The position numbers were made by a program, and so were the translations under genes. The notes beneath the pieces are model-generated. The model was given only the letters and a program-made list of their open reading frames with translations, searched no databases and had not been told where the DNA came from. Of a stretch of DNA of 14,004 nt, positions 1 to 5,650 are shown piece by piece. Position 1 is the stretch's first letter. Each line of letters begins with the position of its first letter. This stretch comes from Stenotrophomonas sp. UBA7346 (GTDB taxonomy: Bacteria > Pseudomonadota > Gammaproteobacteria > Xanthomonadales > Xanthomonadaceae). The stretch covers positions 1-14,004 of the forward strand of contig DKPB01000088.1 in assembly GCA_002471015.1 (NCBI GenBank), read 5' to 3'.

Positions 1-18
1 AGCATGGCTCGGCTCTAC
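1..18 (-). repeat. SMAG element, inverted orientation, cut by the window edge
   Basis: Only the right part of the palindrome is present, ending in GCTCGGCTCTAC. It matches the complete inverted copies at 123-144 and 250-271. Confidence 0.75.
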
Positions 19-76
19 AGTGGCGCCGCGCTCCCCGGCGCCAGCGCGCCCTACAAGCCCCTTAGCGATGCATCCC

Positions 77-98
77 GTAGTGCCGAGCCATGCTCGGC
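77..98 (+). repeat. SMAG element, forward
   Basis: GTAG at 77-80 is followed by a perfect 7-bp stem, GCCGAGC (82-88) and GCTCGGC (92-98), around a CAT loop. It pairs with the inverted element at 123-144 to make a 68-bp REPIN-like unit. Confidence 0.85.
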
Positions 99-122
99 AG
101 CGGCCTTACCGGGAAAGCTCCA

Positions 123-144
123 GCCGAGCATGGCTCGGCTCTAC
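123..144 (-). repeat. SMAG element, inverted
   Basis: Reverse complement reads GTAG, AG, then the CCGAGC-CAT-GCTCGG stem. It differs from the forward elements mainly at the base after GTAG (A instead of T). Confidence 0.85.
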
Positions 145-203
145 AGGGGCACCACACTCCCCCGGCACCAGCGTGCCCTACAAGCCTCTTAGCGATGCAT
201 CCC

Positions 204-225
204 GTAGTGCCGAGCCATGCTCGGC
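204..225 (+). repeat. SMAG element, forward (second unit)
   Basis: Identical to the element at 77-98 and 127 bases downstream of it. Confidence 0.85.
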
Positions 226-249
226 AGAGGCCTTACCAGGAAAGCTCCA

Positions 250-271
250 GCCGAGCATGGCTCGGCTCTAC
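250..271 (-). repeat. SMAG element, inverted (second unit)
   Basis: Identical to the inverted element at 123-144 and 127 bases further on. It closes the second REPIN-like pair (204-271). Confidence 0.85.
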
Positions 272-329
272 AGGGGCACCGCACTCCCCGACGCCAGTGC
301 GCCCTACAAGCCCCTTAGCGATGTATCAC

Positions 330-351
330 GTAGTGCCGAGCCATGCTCGGC
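330..351 (+). repeat. SMAG element, forward (third unit, unpaired)
   Basis: Identical palindrome to the first two. Unit sequence continues to about 379, but the expected inverted partner is missing: after GCC the sequence becomes ACGCACGACC, so this element is single. Confidence 0.8.
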
Positions 352-379
352 AGAGGCCTTCCCGGGAAAGCTCCAGCCA

Positions 380-531
380 CGCACGACCGGACTCCACGAC
401 ACAGCTTTTCGGCAATGCTCCGGAACGGCACCCTGAAGCACCACCGTTGCGCACACATCGGCCACACCCTGGCGCAACAGCCCTCAAAATAGAAACCCGA
501 AGAGACTGCGGAATGAAAAACCTGCAGGCAC
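380..531. other. Gene-free spacer between repeat array and tRNA terminator
   Basis: I see no gene, tRNA or convincing promoter here. Reading frames that cross it begin inside the SMAG repeats and have no family resemblance I recognise. Confidence 0.5.
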
Positions 532-559
532 AAAAAAGCCCCTGATCAGGGGCTTTTTT
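532..559 (-). terminator. Intrinsic terminator after tRNA-Ser (symmetrical)
   Basis: A perfect 28-base palindrome: six A, GCCCCTGATCAGGGGC, six T. It would fold into a GC-rich hairpin with a U-run on either strand, so it can stop both the minus-strand csrA/tRNA transcript and transcription coming from the repeat array. It begins 6 bases past the tRNA 3' end. Confidence 0.92.
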
Positions 560-564
560 GAAAC

Positions 565-657
565 TGGCGGAGTGAGAGGGATTCGAACCCTCGATAGAGC
601 TTTTGACCCTATACTCCCTTAGCAGGGGAGCCCCTTCGGCCTCTCGGGCATCACTCC
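565..657 (-). tRNA. serV: tRNA-Ser (anticodon GCT)
   Basis: A 93-base class II tRNA read on the minus strand. The acceptor stem GGAGTGA (657-651) pairs with TCACTCC, followed by discriminator G and an encoded CCA (567-565). The anticodon stem CTCCC/GGGAG encloses the loop CTGCTAA, with anticodon GCT at 623-621, which reads AGC and AGU codons. The long variable arm is typical of serine tRNAs, and GGTTCGAATCC is the T-arm. It follows csrA by 75 bases and is followed by a strong terminator. The same order, csrA then tRNA-Ser(GCU), is known from E. coli (serV) and pseudomonads. The symbol is given by that synteny. Confidence 0.96.
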
Positions 658-666
658 GTTTTTCTT

Positions 667-695
667 GCCCCGCTGCGTGTATTCCGAAGCGGGGC
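667..695 (-). other. Hairpin between csrA and tRNA-Ser
   Basis: GCCCCGCT (667-674) pairs with AGCGGGGC (688-695), an 8-bp GC-rich stem with a 13-base loop. On the minus strand the sequence after it is AAGAAAAAC, not a U-run, so it is not a normal terminator. It could protect the csrA mRNA 3' end or be part of a processed tRNA leader. Confidence 0.5.
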
Positions 696-699
696 GCGA

Positions 700-729
700 A
701 GAATAACGTTAAACGAGGTGAAAGGTAAA
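700..729 (-). promoter_or_regulatory. Candidate stable-RNA promoter for tRNA-Ser
   Basis: On the minus strand TTTACC (729-724) and TATTCT (705-700) are 18 bases apart, each matching 4 of 6 consensus bases. They are followed by a GC-rich discriminator, TCGCGCCCC, as in stringently controlled stable-RNA promoters. The -35 lies just past the csrA stop codon. Pattern match only. Confidence 0.35.
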
Positions 730-732
730 CCC

Positions 733-936
733 TTATTCGGAAGTTTCTTCACTTCCCGATGCAGCGGGCTCATCACCACGCTGGATACGCTGGAAAATCT
801 CCTCGCGATGTACTGCAACATCCTTCGGAGCGGTGATACCGATACGTACCTGGTTGCCCTTGACGCCAAGCACAGTCACGCTGACCGAGTCGCCGATCAT
901 CAAGGTTTCGCCTACACGGCGAGTCAGGATCAACAT
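733..936 (-). CDS. csrA: CsrA/RsmA, carbon storage regulator
   Basis: A 67-residue RNA-binding protein, nearly all one CsrA domain. CsrA works as a dimer that binds GGA motifs in mRNA leaders, often over the Shine-Dalgarno, and so represses or stabilises target mRNAs; in xanthomonads (RsmA) it controls virulence and biofilm traits. The start MLILTRRVGETLMIGD is the family N-terminus, and the RNA-contacting residues Leu4 and Arg44 are present. The tail from about residue 56 is a poorly conserved acidic, Ser/Glu-rich stretch. I chose ATG at 936 because GGAG (949-946) sits 9 bases before it; an upstream in-frame ATG at 951 overlaps that Shine-Dalgarno and would add five non-family residues. It lies between alaS (138-base gap) and tRNA-Ser. 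I found no convincing promoter in the gap. Confidence 0.97.
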   Translation of the reverse strand: MLILTRRVGETLMIGDSVSVTVLGVKGNQVRIGITAPKDVAVHREEIFQRIQRGDEPAASGSEETSE

Positions 937-945
937 TGTGAAAAT

Positions 946-974
946 CTCCATGGAACCGGTGGATTTCCCACCGG
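946..974 (-). promoter_or_regulatory. csrA leader hairpin and GGA-containing Shine-Dalgarno
   Basis: CCGGTGG (956-962) pairs with CCACCGG (968-974). On the mRNA strand this is a 7-bp stem whose loop edge reads GGGAAAT, so a GGA is at the loop. The Shine-Dalgarno GGAG 7 bases further on supplies a second GGA. Two nearby GGA sites, one in a hairpin and one in the Shine-Dalgarno, is the arrangement CsrA dimers bridge in autoregulated leaders. Binding itself is inferred. Confidence 0.4.
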
Positions 975-1010
975 CATTGGCGCGCTTAGAGCTATGCGCC
1001 CCACGACAAA

Positions 1011-1025
1011 GGGGAAAGACTCCCC
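1011..1025 (-). terminator. Weak hairpin after alaS
   Basis: GGGGA (1011-1015) pairs with TCCCC (1021-1025) around a 5-base loop. On the minus strand CTTTGT follows, a poor U-run. It lies about 50 bases past the alaS stop. At most it would be a leaky terminator, so alaS-csrA readthrough is likely. Confidence 0.25.
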
Positions 1026-1074
1026 ATGGTAACGGCAGGGCGCAAACGGCTTCAAGGTATTAGGCTTGATGCAT

Positions 1075-3726
1075 TCAGGCCAGATGCGGCTTGACCCAAT
1101 CCAGCACCCCATCGAGGGCTGCCACCAGCTGCGGACCGTCATCACCACCGCCCTGGGCCATGTCCGGGCGCCCGCCGCCCTTGCCGCCCACCTGCTTGGC
1201 GACGTGGGACAGCAGCTCACCGGCCTTGACTTTGCCCAGCGCCGAACCACTGACGCCAGCCACCAGAGCCGCCTTGCCTTCCTGGGTGCCTGCCAGCAGG
1301 ATCACCGCGTCACCCAGCTGCTGCTTCAGGCGATCCATGGCATCACGCAGGGCCTTGGCGTCAAAACCTTCCAGACGGGCTGCCAGCACCTTCACGCCGC
1401 CAATCTCGACCGCCGCAGCGCCCAGATCAGCGGTAGCACCCGAGGCGACCTTGGCCTTGAGTGCCTCCAGTTCGCGCTCCAGCTTCTTCTGCCGCTCGCC
1501 CAGCTGACGGATCTTGTCGACCACATCACCTGCACTGCCGCCCAGCAGCTGCGCGGCCTCGTGCAGACGGGCCTCCTCGGCCGACACGTAATCCAGCGCG
1601 CCCTGCCCGGTCACCGCTTCGATACGACGCACACCCGAGGACACACCACCTTCGGAAGTGATCTTGAACAGACCGATATCGCCGGTGCGTGAGACGTGGG
1701 TGCCACCGCACAGCTCGGTGGAGTACTCGCCCATCTTCAGCACGCGCACGTTCTCGCCGTACTTCTCGCCGAACAGCGCCATCGCACCGAAATCCAGCGC
1801 TTCCTGCATGCCCATGTTGTGCACTTCGGCCGTATTGTTGGCACGCACCTGCTCGTTGACCTTGCGCTCGATGATCGCCAGCTCTTCGGCAGTGATCGGC
1901 TGGAAGTGCGAGAAGTCGAAGCGCAGGCGGTCCGGCGCCACCAGCGAACCCTTCTGCTGCACATGGGTGCCCAGCACTTCGCGCAGGGCGGCGTGCAGCA
2001 GGTGGGTCGCCGAGTGGTTGAGGATGGTGGCGCCACGGCGCGCACCGTCCACGGTACCGGCCAGCACGTCACCCAGCTTGATGGCGCCCTGCTCCAGCGT
2101 GCCGACGTGGCCATGGAACTGGCCTGCGAACTTCTGCGTATCGGTCACCGCCAGCTTCACGCCAGCGGCCGACAGCACGCCGGTATCGCCGACCTGGCCG
2201 CCGGATTCGGCGTAGAACGGGGTCTGCGCGGTGAACACGATCACCTCGTCACCGGCCTGCACGGCGTCCACCGGGCGGCCATCCTTGATCAGCGCCACGA
2301 CCTTCTGGCCTTCGGCCTGCAGGGCGTCATAGCCCAGGAAAACCGTCGGCGACAAGGTCGCCACCAGCTCGGCCGGCAGGGTCACGCCGCCACCGAACTT
2401 GCCGGCGGCACGCGCGGTCTCGCGCTGGTGCTCCATCGAGGCCTCGAAACCGTCCATGTCCACGCGCATGCCACGCTCGCGGGCGATGTCGGCGGTCAGG
2501 TCAACCGGGAAACCATAGGTGTCGTACAGGCGGAACGCGTCCACGCCCGGGATGACACCATCGCTGACCTTGGCCGCGACGTCGTCGAAAATCTTCATGC
2601 CGGCGTCCAGCGTCTCGGCAAAACGCTCTTCCTCCGCCTGCAGGGCACGCACCACGGTGTCGGCCTGGGCCGGCAGTTCCGGGTAGGCATGGCCCATCTG
2701 CTCGATCAGGGTCGGTACCAGCTTGCTGAAGAACGGCTGGCGAACACCCAGCATCCAGCCGTGGCGCAGGGCGCGGCGGATGATGCGGCGCAGGACATAG
2801 CCGCGGCCTTCGTTGGACGGCAACACGCCGTCGACGATCAGAAACGAGCAGGCGCGGATGTGATCGGCGATCACCCGCAGCGACTTGTTCTCCAGATCGG
2901 CCATGCCGGTCAGCTCGCTGGCCTTGCGGATCAGCGCCTGGAACAGGTCGATTTCATAGTTGGTGTGCACGTGCTGCAGGATCGCCGCCAGGCGCTCCAG
3001 GCCCATGCCGGTATCCACGCACGGCGCCGGCAGCGGCTGCAGCGAGCCATCGGGCTGGCGGTCGAACTGCATGAACACCAGGTTCCAGATTTCGATGAAA
3101 CGGTCACCGTCCTCATCCGGCGAGCCCGGGGGGCCACCGGCGATATGGTCACCATGGTCGAAGAAGATCTCGGTGCAGGGACCGCAGGGGCCGGTATCGG
3201 CCATCTGCCAGAAGTTGTCTGATGCGTAGGGCGCGCCCTTGTTGTCACCGATGCGCACGATGCGCTCTTCCGGGATGCCGACCATGTCGCGCCAAAGCGC
3301 GAAGGCCTCGTCGTCGGTGTGGTACACGGTGACCAGCAGGCGCTCGGCCGGCAGCTTCCAGACCTGGGTCAGCAGTTCCCAGGCCCAGGCAATGGCGTCC
3401 TTCTTGAAGTAATCGCCAAAGGACCAGTTGCCCAGCATTTCAAAGAACGTGTGGTGGCGGGCGGTATAGCCCACCGAGTCCAGGTCGTTGTGCTTGCCGC
3501 CTGCACGCAGGCAGCGCTGGACGTCGGCAGCGCGCACGTAGCTGCGCTTTTCCGCACCCAGGAACACATCCTTGAACTGGACCATGCCGGAATTGGTGAA
3601 CAACAGGGTCGGGTCGTTGCCCGGCACCAGCGGCGCCGACGGCACGATGGTGTGGCCCTTGCCCTTGAAGAATTCAAGGAAGTCGCTGCGGATCTGGGAG
3701 GTTGTGAATTTGACAGGTGTATTCAT
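1075..3726 (-). CDS. alaS: Alanyl-tRNA synthetase
   Basis: An 883-residue class II aminoacyl-tRNA synthetase that charges tRNA-Ala in the cytoplasm and clears mischarged Ser- and Gly-tRNA-Ala. It is full length (E. coli 876). The catalytic domain fills roughly residues 1-250, with the motif 2 region near RCLRAGGKHNDLD (71-83) and motif 3 DTGMGLERL (238-246). The tRNA-recognition region follows. The editing domain has the zinc-site residues HSATH (571-575) and CGGTH (673-677). A coiled region (about 735-760) leads to the C-Ala domain with GGKGGGRPDMAQGG (847-860). I chose ATG at 3726, which gives the usual N-terminus MNTPVKFTTSQIRSDF; a TTG four codons upstream is in frame but neither has a clear Shine-Dalgarno. 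It sits between recX and csrA, as in E. coli. Confidence 0.98.
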   Translation of the reverse strand: MNTPVKFTTSQIRSDFLEFFKGKGHTIVPSAPLVPGNDPTLLFTNSGMVQFKDVFLGAEKRSYVRAADVQRCLRAGGKHNDLDSVGYTARHHTFFEMLGNWSFGDYFKKDAIAWAWELLTQVWKLPAERLLVTVYHTDDEAFALWRDMVGIPEERIVRIGDNKGAPYASDNFWQMADTGPCGPCTEIFFDHGDHIAGGPPGSPDEDGDRFIEIWNLVFMQFDRQPDGSLQPLPAPCVDTGMGLERLAAILQHVHTNYEIDLFQALIRKASELTGMADLENKSLRVIADHIRACSFLIVDGVLPSNEGRGYVLRRIIRRALRHGWMLGVRQPFFSKLVPTLIEQMGHAYPELPAQADTVVRALQAEEERFAETLDAGMKIFDDVAAKVSDGVIPGVDAFRLYDTYGFPVDLTADIARERGMRVDMDGFEASMEHQRETARAAGKFGGGVTLPAELVATLSPTVFLGYDALQAEGQKVVALIKDGRPVDAVQAGDEVIVFTAQTPFYAESGGQVGDTGVLSAAGVKLAVTDTQKFAGQFHGHVGTLEQGAIKLGDVLAGTVDGARRGATILNHSATHLLHAALREVLGTHVQQKGSLVAPDRLRFDFSHFQPITAEELAIIERKVNEQVRANNTAEVHNMGMQEALDFGAMALFGEKYGENVRVLKMGEYSTELCGGTHVSRTGDIGLFKITSEGGVSSGVRRIEAVTGQGALDYVSAEEARLHEAAQLLGGSAGDVVDKIRQLGERQKKLERELEALKAKVASGATADLGAAAVEIGGVKVLAARLEGFDAKALRDAMDRLKQQLGDAVILLAGTQEGKAALVAGVSGSALGKVKAGELLSHVAKQVGGKGGGRPDMAQGGGDDGPQLVAALDGVLDWVKPHLA

Positions 3727-3753
3727 GGGGACTGGCAATAAGCTGGCGAGCGG

Positions 3754-3788
3754 GTCCCGATCGCCCAGCGGGCGCGGGAATTCGGGAC
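3754..3788. promoter_or_regulatory. Nested inverted repeats in the alaS leader
   Basis: GTCCCGA (3754-3760) and TCGGGAC (3782-3788) form a perfect 7-bp outer inverted repeat. Inside it CGCCC (3762-3766) and GGGCG (3770-3774) form a second stem. The element lies 28-62 bases upstream of the alaS start. In E. coli AlaRS represses its own transcription by binding a palindrome near its promoter, so an operator or leader structure is conceivable here; the link is inferred. Confidence 0.3.
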
Positions 3789-3824
3789 TACCGAAACCCT
3801 GAAAGGGTATCAGGCCCGGCCCGC

Positions 3825-4316
3825 TCAGTCCTCTGGATCGTAACGGGTGGCCTGGCGGATGCAGCTGCCATCAAAGCCACGGCGGGCCAGCAGATCCGCG
3901 GCCTTGCGCCGCTGGGCCAGCTCCTGCGGGCCGTTCTCGCCAAAACGACGGCACACCAGGTCCCGGGCGTTGTCCAGCCAGTCACCCTCGAAGGTCGCCA
4001 TGGCCGCCTCGATCTGGCTGCTGTCCAGCCCATGCGTGCCCAGCTCCGCGCGGATGTGCAGCGGCCCATAGCCGGTATTGGCACGATTGCGCACCAAGGT
4101 TTCGGCGAAACGTTCGTCGTCCTGCCAGCCATCCTGCGCCAGCCGGGATATGGCCGTATCCACCTCGTCCGGGTCCAGGCCACGGCTTTTCAGCTTGCGG
4201 CCCAACTCCTTGCGCGAGTGCTCGCGCCTGACCAGCAGCCCCAGCGCCCGCTGCAATGGCGTCTGTTCCCGACGGCGCTTGCCCGCCTTGGGCGACGTAT
4301 CTTCAAAATCATTCAT
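3825..4316 (-). CDS. recX: RecX, RecA regulator
   Basis: A 163-residue, charged, probably all-helical cytoplasmic protein of the RecX family, which binds RecA filaments and limits their growth and coprotease activity. Family features are the helical repeats, RALGLLVRREHSRKELGRKL (23-42) and later RLAQDGWQDDERFAETLVRNR (58-78 region), then GPLHIRAELGTHGL and RRKAADLLARRGFDG near the C-terminus. Length fits the family (E. coli 166). The start at 4316 has no Shine-Dalgarno of its own; a strong one lies 44 bases upstream and serves a nine-codon leader ORF that stops 4 bases before this ATG, so translation may be coupled. It follows recA by 112 bases, across a likely partial terminator, and precedes alaS by 98 bases. 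Confidence 0.95.
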   Translation of the reverse strand: MNDFEDTSPKAGKRRREQTPLQRALGLLVRREHSRKELGRKLKSRGLDPDEVDTAISRLAQDGWQDDERFAETLVRNRANTGYGPLHIRAELGTHGLDSSQIEAAMATFEGDWLDNARDLVCRRFGENGPQELAQRRKAADLLARRGFDGSCIRQATRYDPED

Positions 4317-4320
4317 GGCA

Positions 4321-4350
4321 TCAATGGCCAGCCGAAGCAGCGCCGTCCAT
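4321..4350 (-). CDS. Putative nine-residue leader peptide ahead of recX
   Basis: On the minus strand AGGAGG (4365-4360) is followed, 9 bases on, by ATG at 4350, which opens the frame MDGAASAGH and ends at TGA (4323-4321). The recX ATG follows after TGCC. AGGAGG is the strongest Shine-Dalgarno in the recA-recX gap, and recX has none, so the short frame may deliver ribosomes to recX by reinitiation. The peptide resembles nothing I know. The frame could be fortuitous, but the Shine-Dalgarno needs some start codon and this is the only one at proper spacing. Confidence 0.45.
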   Translation of the reverse strand: MDGAASAGH

Positions 4351-4369
4351 GGCGATCAACCTCCTGGAT

Positions 4370-4419
4370 AAAATGCCGCGGGGACGGGCAACGTCACTGA
4401 CGATGCGCCGCCCGCCCCC
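4370..4419 (-). terminator. Probable partial terminator between recA and recX
   Basis: On the minus strand GGGGGCGGGC (4419-4410) pairs over 10 bp, with one G-U, to GCCCGTCCCC (4389-4380), across a 20-base loop. GCGGCA and then TTTT (4373-4370) follow. The stem is strong, but the U-run is short and displaced by about 6 bases, which suits attenuation: most transcripts end after recA and some read into recX, as is known in E. coli. Confidence 0.5.
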
Positions 4420-4428
4420 ACGGGAAAC

Positions 4429-5466
4429 TCATTCCTCGTCGCCGTCGTCGTCGCCTTCCTCACGCGCCGCCTCGCTGGGCTGGAACTTCTCGCGCAGCTC
4501 GGCTTCGAGCTTTGCCGCCAGCTGCGGGTTGTCACGCAGGTAGCCACGGGCGTTGTCCTTGCCCTGGCCGATACGCTCGTCACCGTAGCTGTACCAGGCG
4601 CCAGCCTTCTCGACCAGCTTGGCCTCAACGCCCATGTCGATCAGTTCACCCTCACGGCTGATGCCTTCGCCGTACAGGATCTCGGTGATCACCTGCTTGA
4701 ACGGCGGCGCCAGCTTGTTCTTCACCACCTTGATCTTGGTCTGGTTACCAATGATCTCGTCGCCCTTCTTGATCGCGCCGATACGGCGGATATCCAGGCG
4801 CACCGAGGCGTAGAACTTCAAGGCATTGCCGCCGGTGGTCACTTCCGGGCTCTGGCCCGGCATCATCACGCCGATCTTCATGCGCAGCTGGTTGATGAAG
4901 ATGACCAAGGTGTTGGAGCGCTTGATATTGCCGGTGAGCTTGCGCAGGGCCTGGCTCATCAGGCGGGCCTGCAGGCCCGGCAGCTGATCACCCATTTCGC
5001 CTTCGATTTCCGCCTTGGGGGTCAGCGCGGCGACCGAGTCGACCACCAGGATGTCCACCGAGCCCGAACGCACCAGCATGTCGGCGATTTCCAGCGCCTG
5101 TTCGCCGGTATCCGGCTGCGATAGCAGCAGGTCATCCACGTTGACGCCCAGCTTGGCCGCATAGATCGGATCCAGCGCGTGCTCGGCGTCGATGAAGGCG
5201 GCGGTGCCCCCCATTTTCTGACACTCGGCAATGGCCTGCAGGGTCAGCGTGGTCTTGCCCGAGGATTCCGGGCCGTAGATTTCAACGACGCGGCCCTTCG
5301 GCAGGCCACCAATGCCCAGGGCGATATCCAGCATCAACGAACCGGTGGGGATCGCCTCGACAGGCTCGACCACACGGTCGCCCATGCGCATCACCGAACC
5401 CTTGCCGAACTGCTTCTCGATCTGGCTCAGTGCAGCGGACAGCGCGCGCTTCTTGTTCTCGTCCAT
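4429..5466 (-). CDS. recA: RecA recombinase / SOS coprotease
   Basis: A 345-residue ATP-dependent DNA strand-exchange protein. It forms filaments on single-stranded DNA, drives homologous recombination and stimulates LexA self-cleavage. Walker A GPESSGKTT is at 65-73, the catalytic Glu at 95 (FIDAEHALD), Walker B DILVVDS at 138-144, the DNA-binding L2 region with MMPGQSPEVTTGG at 201-213, and the acidic regulatory tail EEGDDDGDEE at 336-345. The ATG at 5466 begins MDENKKRALSAAL, the standard N-terminus, and has GAGGA 8 bases upstream. The frame stays open 32 codons further up, but that part is not RecA-like. lexA lies 184 bases upstream. No LexA operator of the kind seen at lexA is visible in that gap. 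Confidence 0.98.
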   Translation of the reverse strand: MDENKKRALSAALSQIEKQFGKGSVMRMGDRVVEPVEAIPTGSLMLDIALGIGGLPKGRVVEIYGPESSGKTTLTLQAIAECQKMGGTAAFIDAEHALDPIYAAKLGVNVDDLLLSQPDTGEQALEIADMLVRSGSVDILVVDSVAALTPKAEIEGEMGDQLPGLQARLMSQALRKLTGNIKRSNTLVIFINQLRMKIGVMMPGQSPEVTTGGNALKFYASVRLDIRRIGAIKKGDEIIGNQTKIKVVKNKLAPPFKQVITEILYGEGISREGELIDMGVEAKLVEKAGAWYSYGDERIGQGKDNARGYLRDNPQLAAKLEAELREKFQPSEAAREEGDDDGDEE

Positions 5467-5599
5467 CGGGTTCGTCCTCGTCGTTGATTTCGTAGATTTC
5501 GTCATGGGGTCCACTGTAGGGGAGTCGTATCGCAAAGGCTGAGACTGCAGGCGAGACGACAAAATTATTGGGCCGGCAAGGATACCGGCAGCAGCACAT

Positions 5600-5633
5600 G
5601 CAACCGCCTAACGTAAGGAAAACAGGCGGTTGC
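5600..5633 (-). other. Strong hairpin just after lexA
   Basis: GCAACCGCCT (5600-5609) pairs perfectly with AGGCGGTTGC (5624-5633), a 10-bp stem with a 14-base loop. It starts 17 bases past the lexA stop. On the minus strand ATGTGCTGC follows, with no U-run, so it is not a classical terminator. It could be an mRNA 3'-end or processing structure separating lexA from recA. Confidence 0.6.
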
Positions 5634-5650
5634 CGCTGCGACACTTCCCA

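Larger units (their letters stand above)
1..379. repeat. Tandem array of ~126-127 bp units built from paired SMAG (REP-like) palindromes
   Basis: About three copies of a 126-127 bp unit lie head to tail; equivalent SMAG elements start at 77, 204 and 330, and the opposite-facing ones end at 18, 144 and 271. Each full unit holds a forward SMAG and an inverted SMAG 24 bases apart, GTAG/CTAC ends outermost, which is the layout of a REPIN (paired inverted REPs). Units are nearly identical, with scattered substitutions. The array runs off the left edge, and ends on the right at about 379, just where the third inverted SMAG should begin. SMAG elements are known as abundant dispersed REP-like repeats of Stenotrophomonas. 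No REP-associated transposase is in the window. Reading frames across the array are repeat artefacts. Confidence 0.9.

Noticed and set aside
1..380. CRISPR-like regular repeats
   Set aside because: The period is 126-127 bp and the sequence between palindromes is itself repeated rather than unique spacers; there are no cas genes.
20..545. Plus-strand frames of 138 and 151 codons across the repeat array
   Set aside because: They simply translate the tandem SMAG units, have no Shine-Dalgarno, and run into the terminator or spacer.
565..657. tRNA gene as an integration site for a mobile element next to the repeat array
   Set aside because: I found no integrase, no duplicated tRNA 3' end and no compositional break; the array is explained by SMAG repeats.
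937..951. Five-residue longer CsrA starting at 951
   Set aside because: That ATG overlaps the Shine-Dalgarno that serves ATG 936, and CsrA proteins begin MLILTR.
1696..3222. 508-codon plus-strand frame antisense to alaS
   Set aside because: It is a by-product of GC-rich codon use in alaS; it is His/Gln/Arg-rich, matches no family, and the alaS frame has every catalytic and editing motif.
5467..5562. N-terminally extended RecA (up to 32 more residues)
   Set aside because: The extension is Ser/Thr-rich and not RecA-like; ATG at 5466 has a good Shine-Dalgarno and the standard N-terminus.
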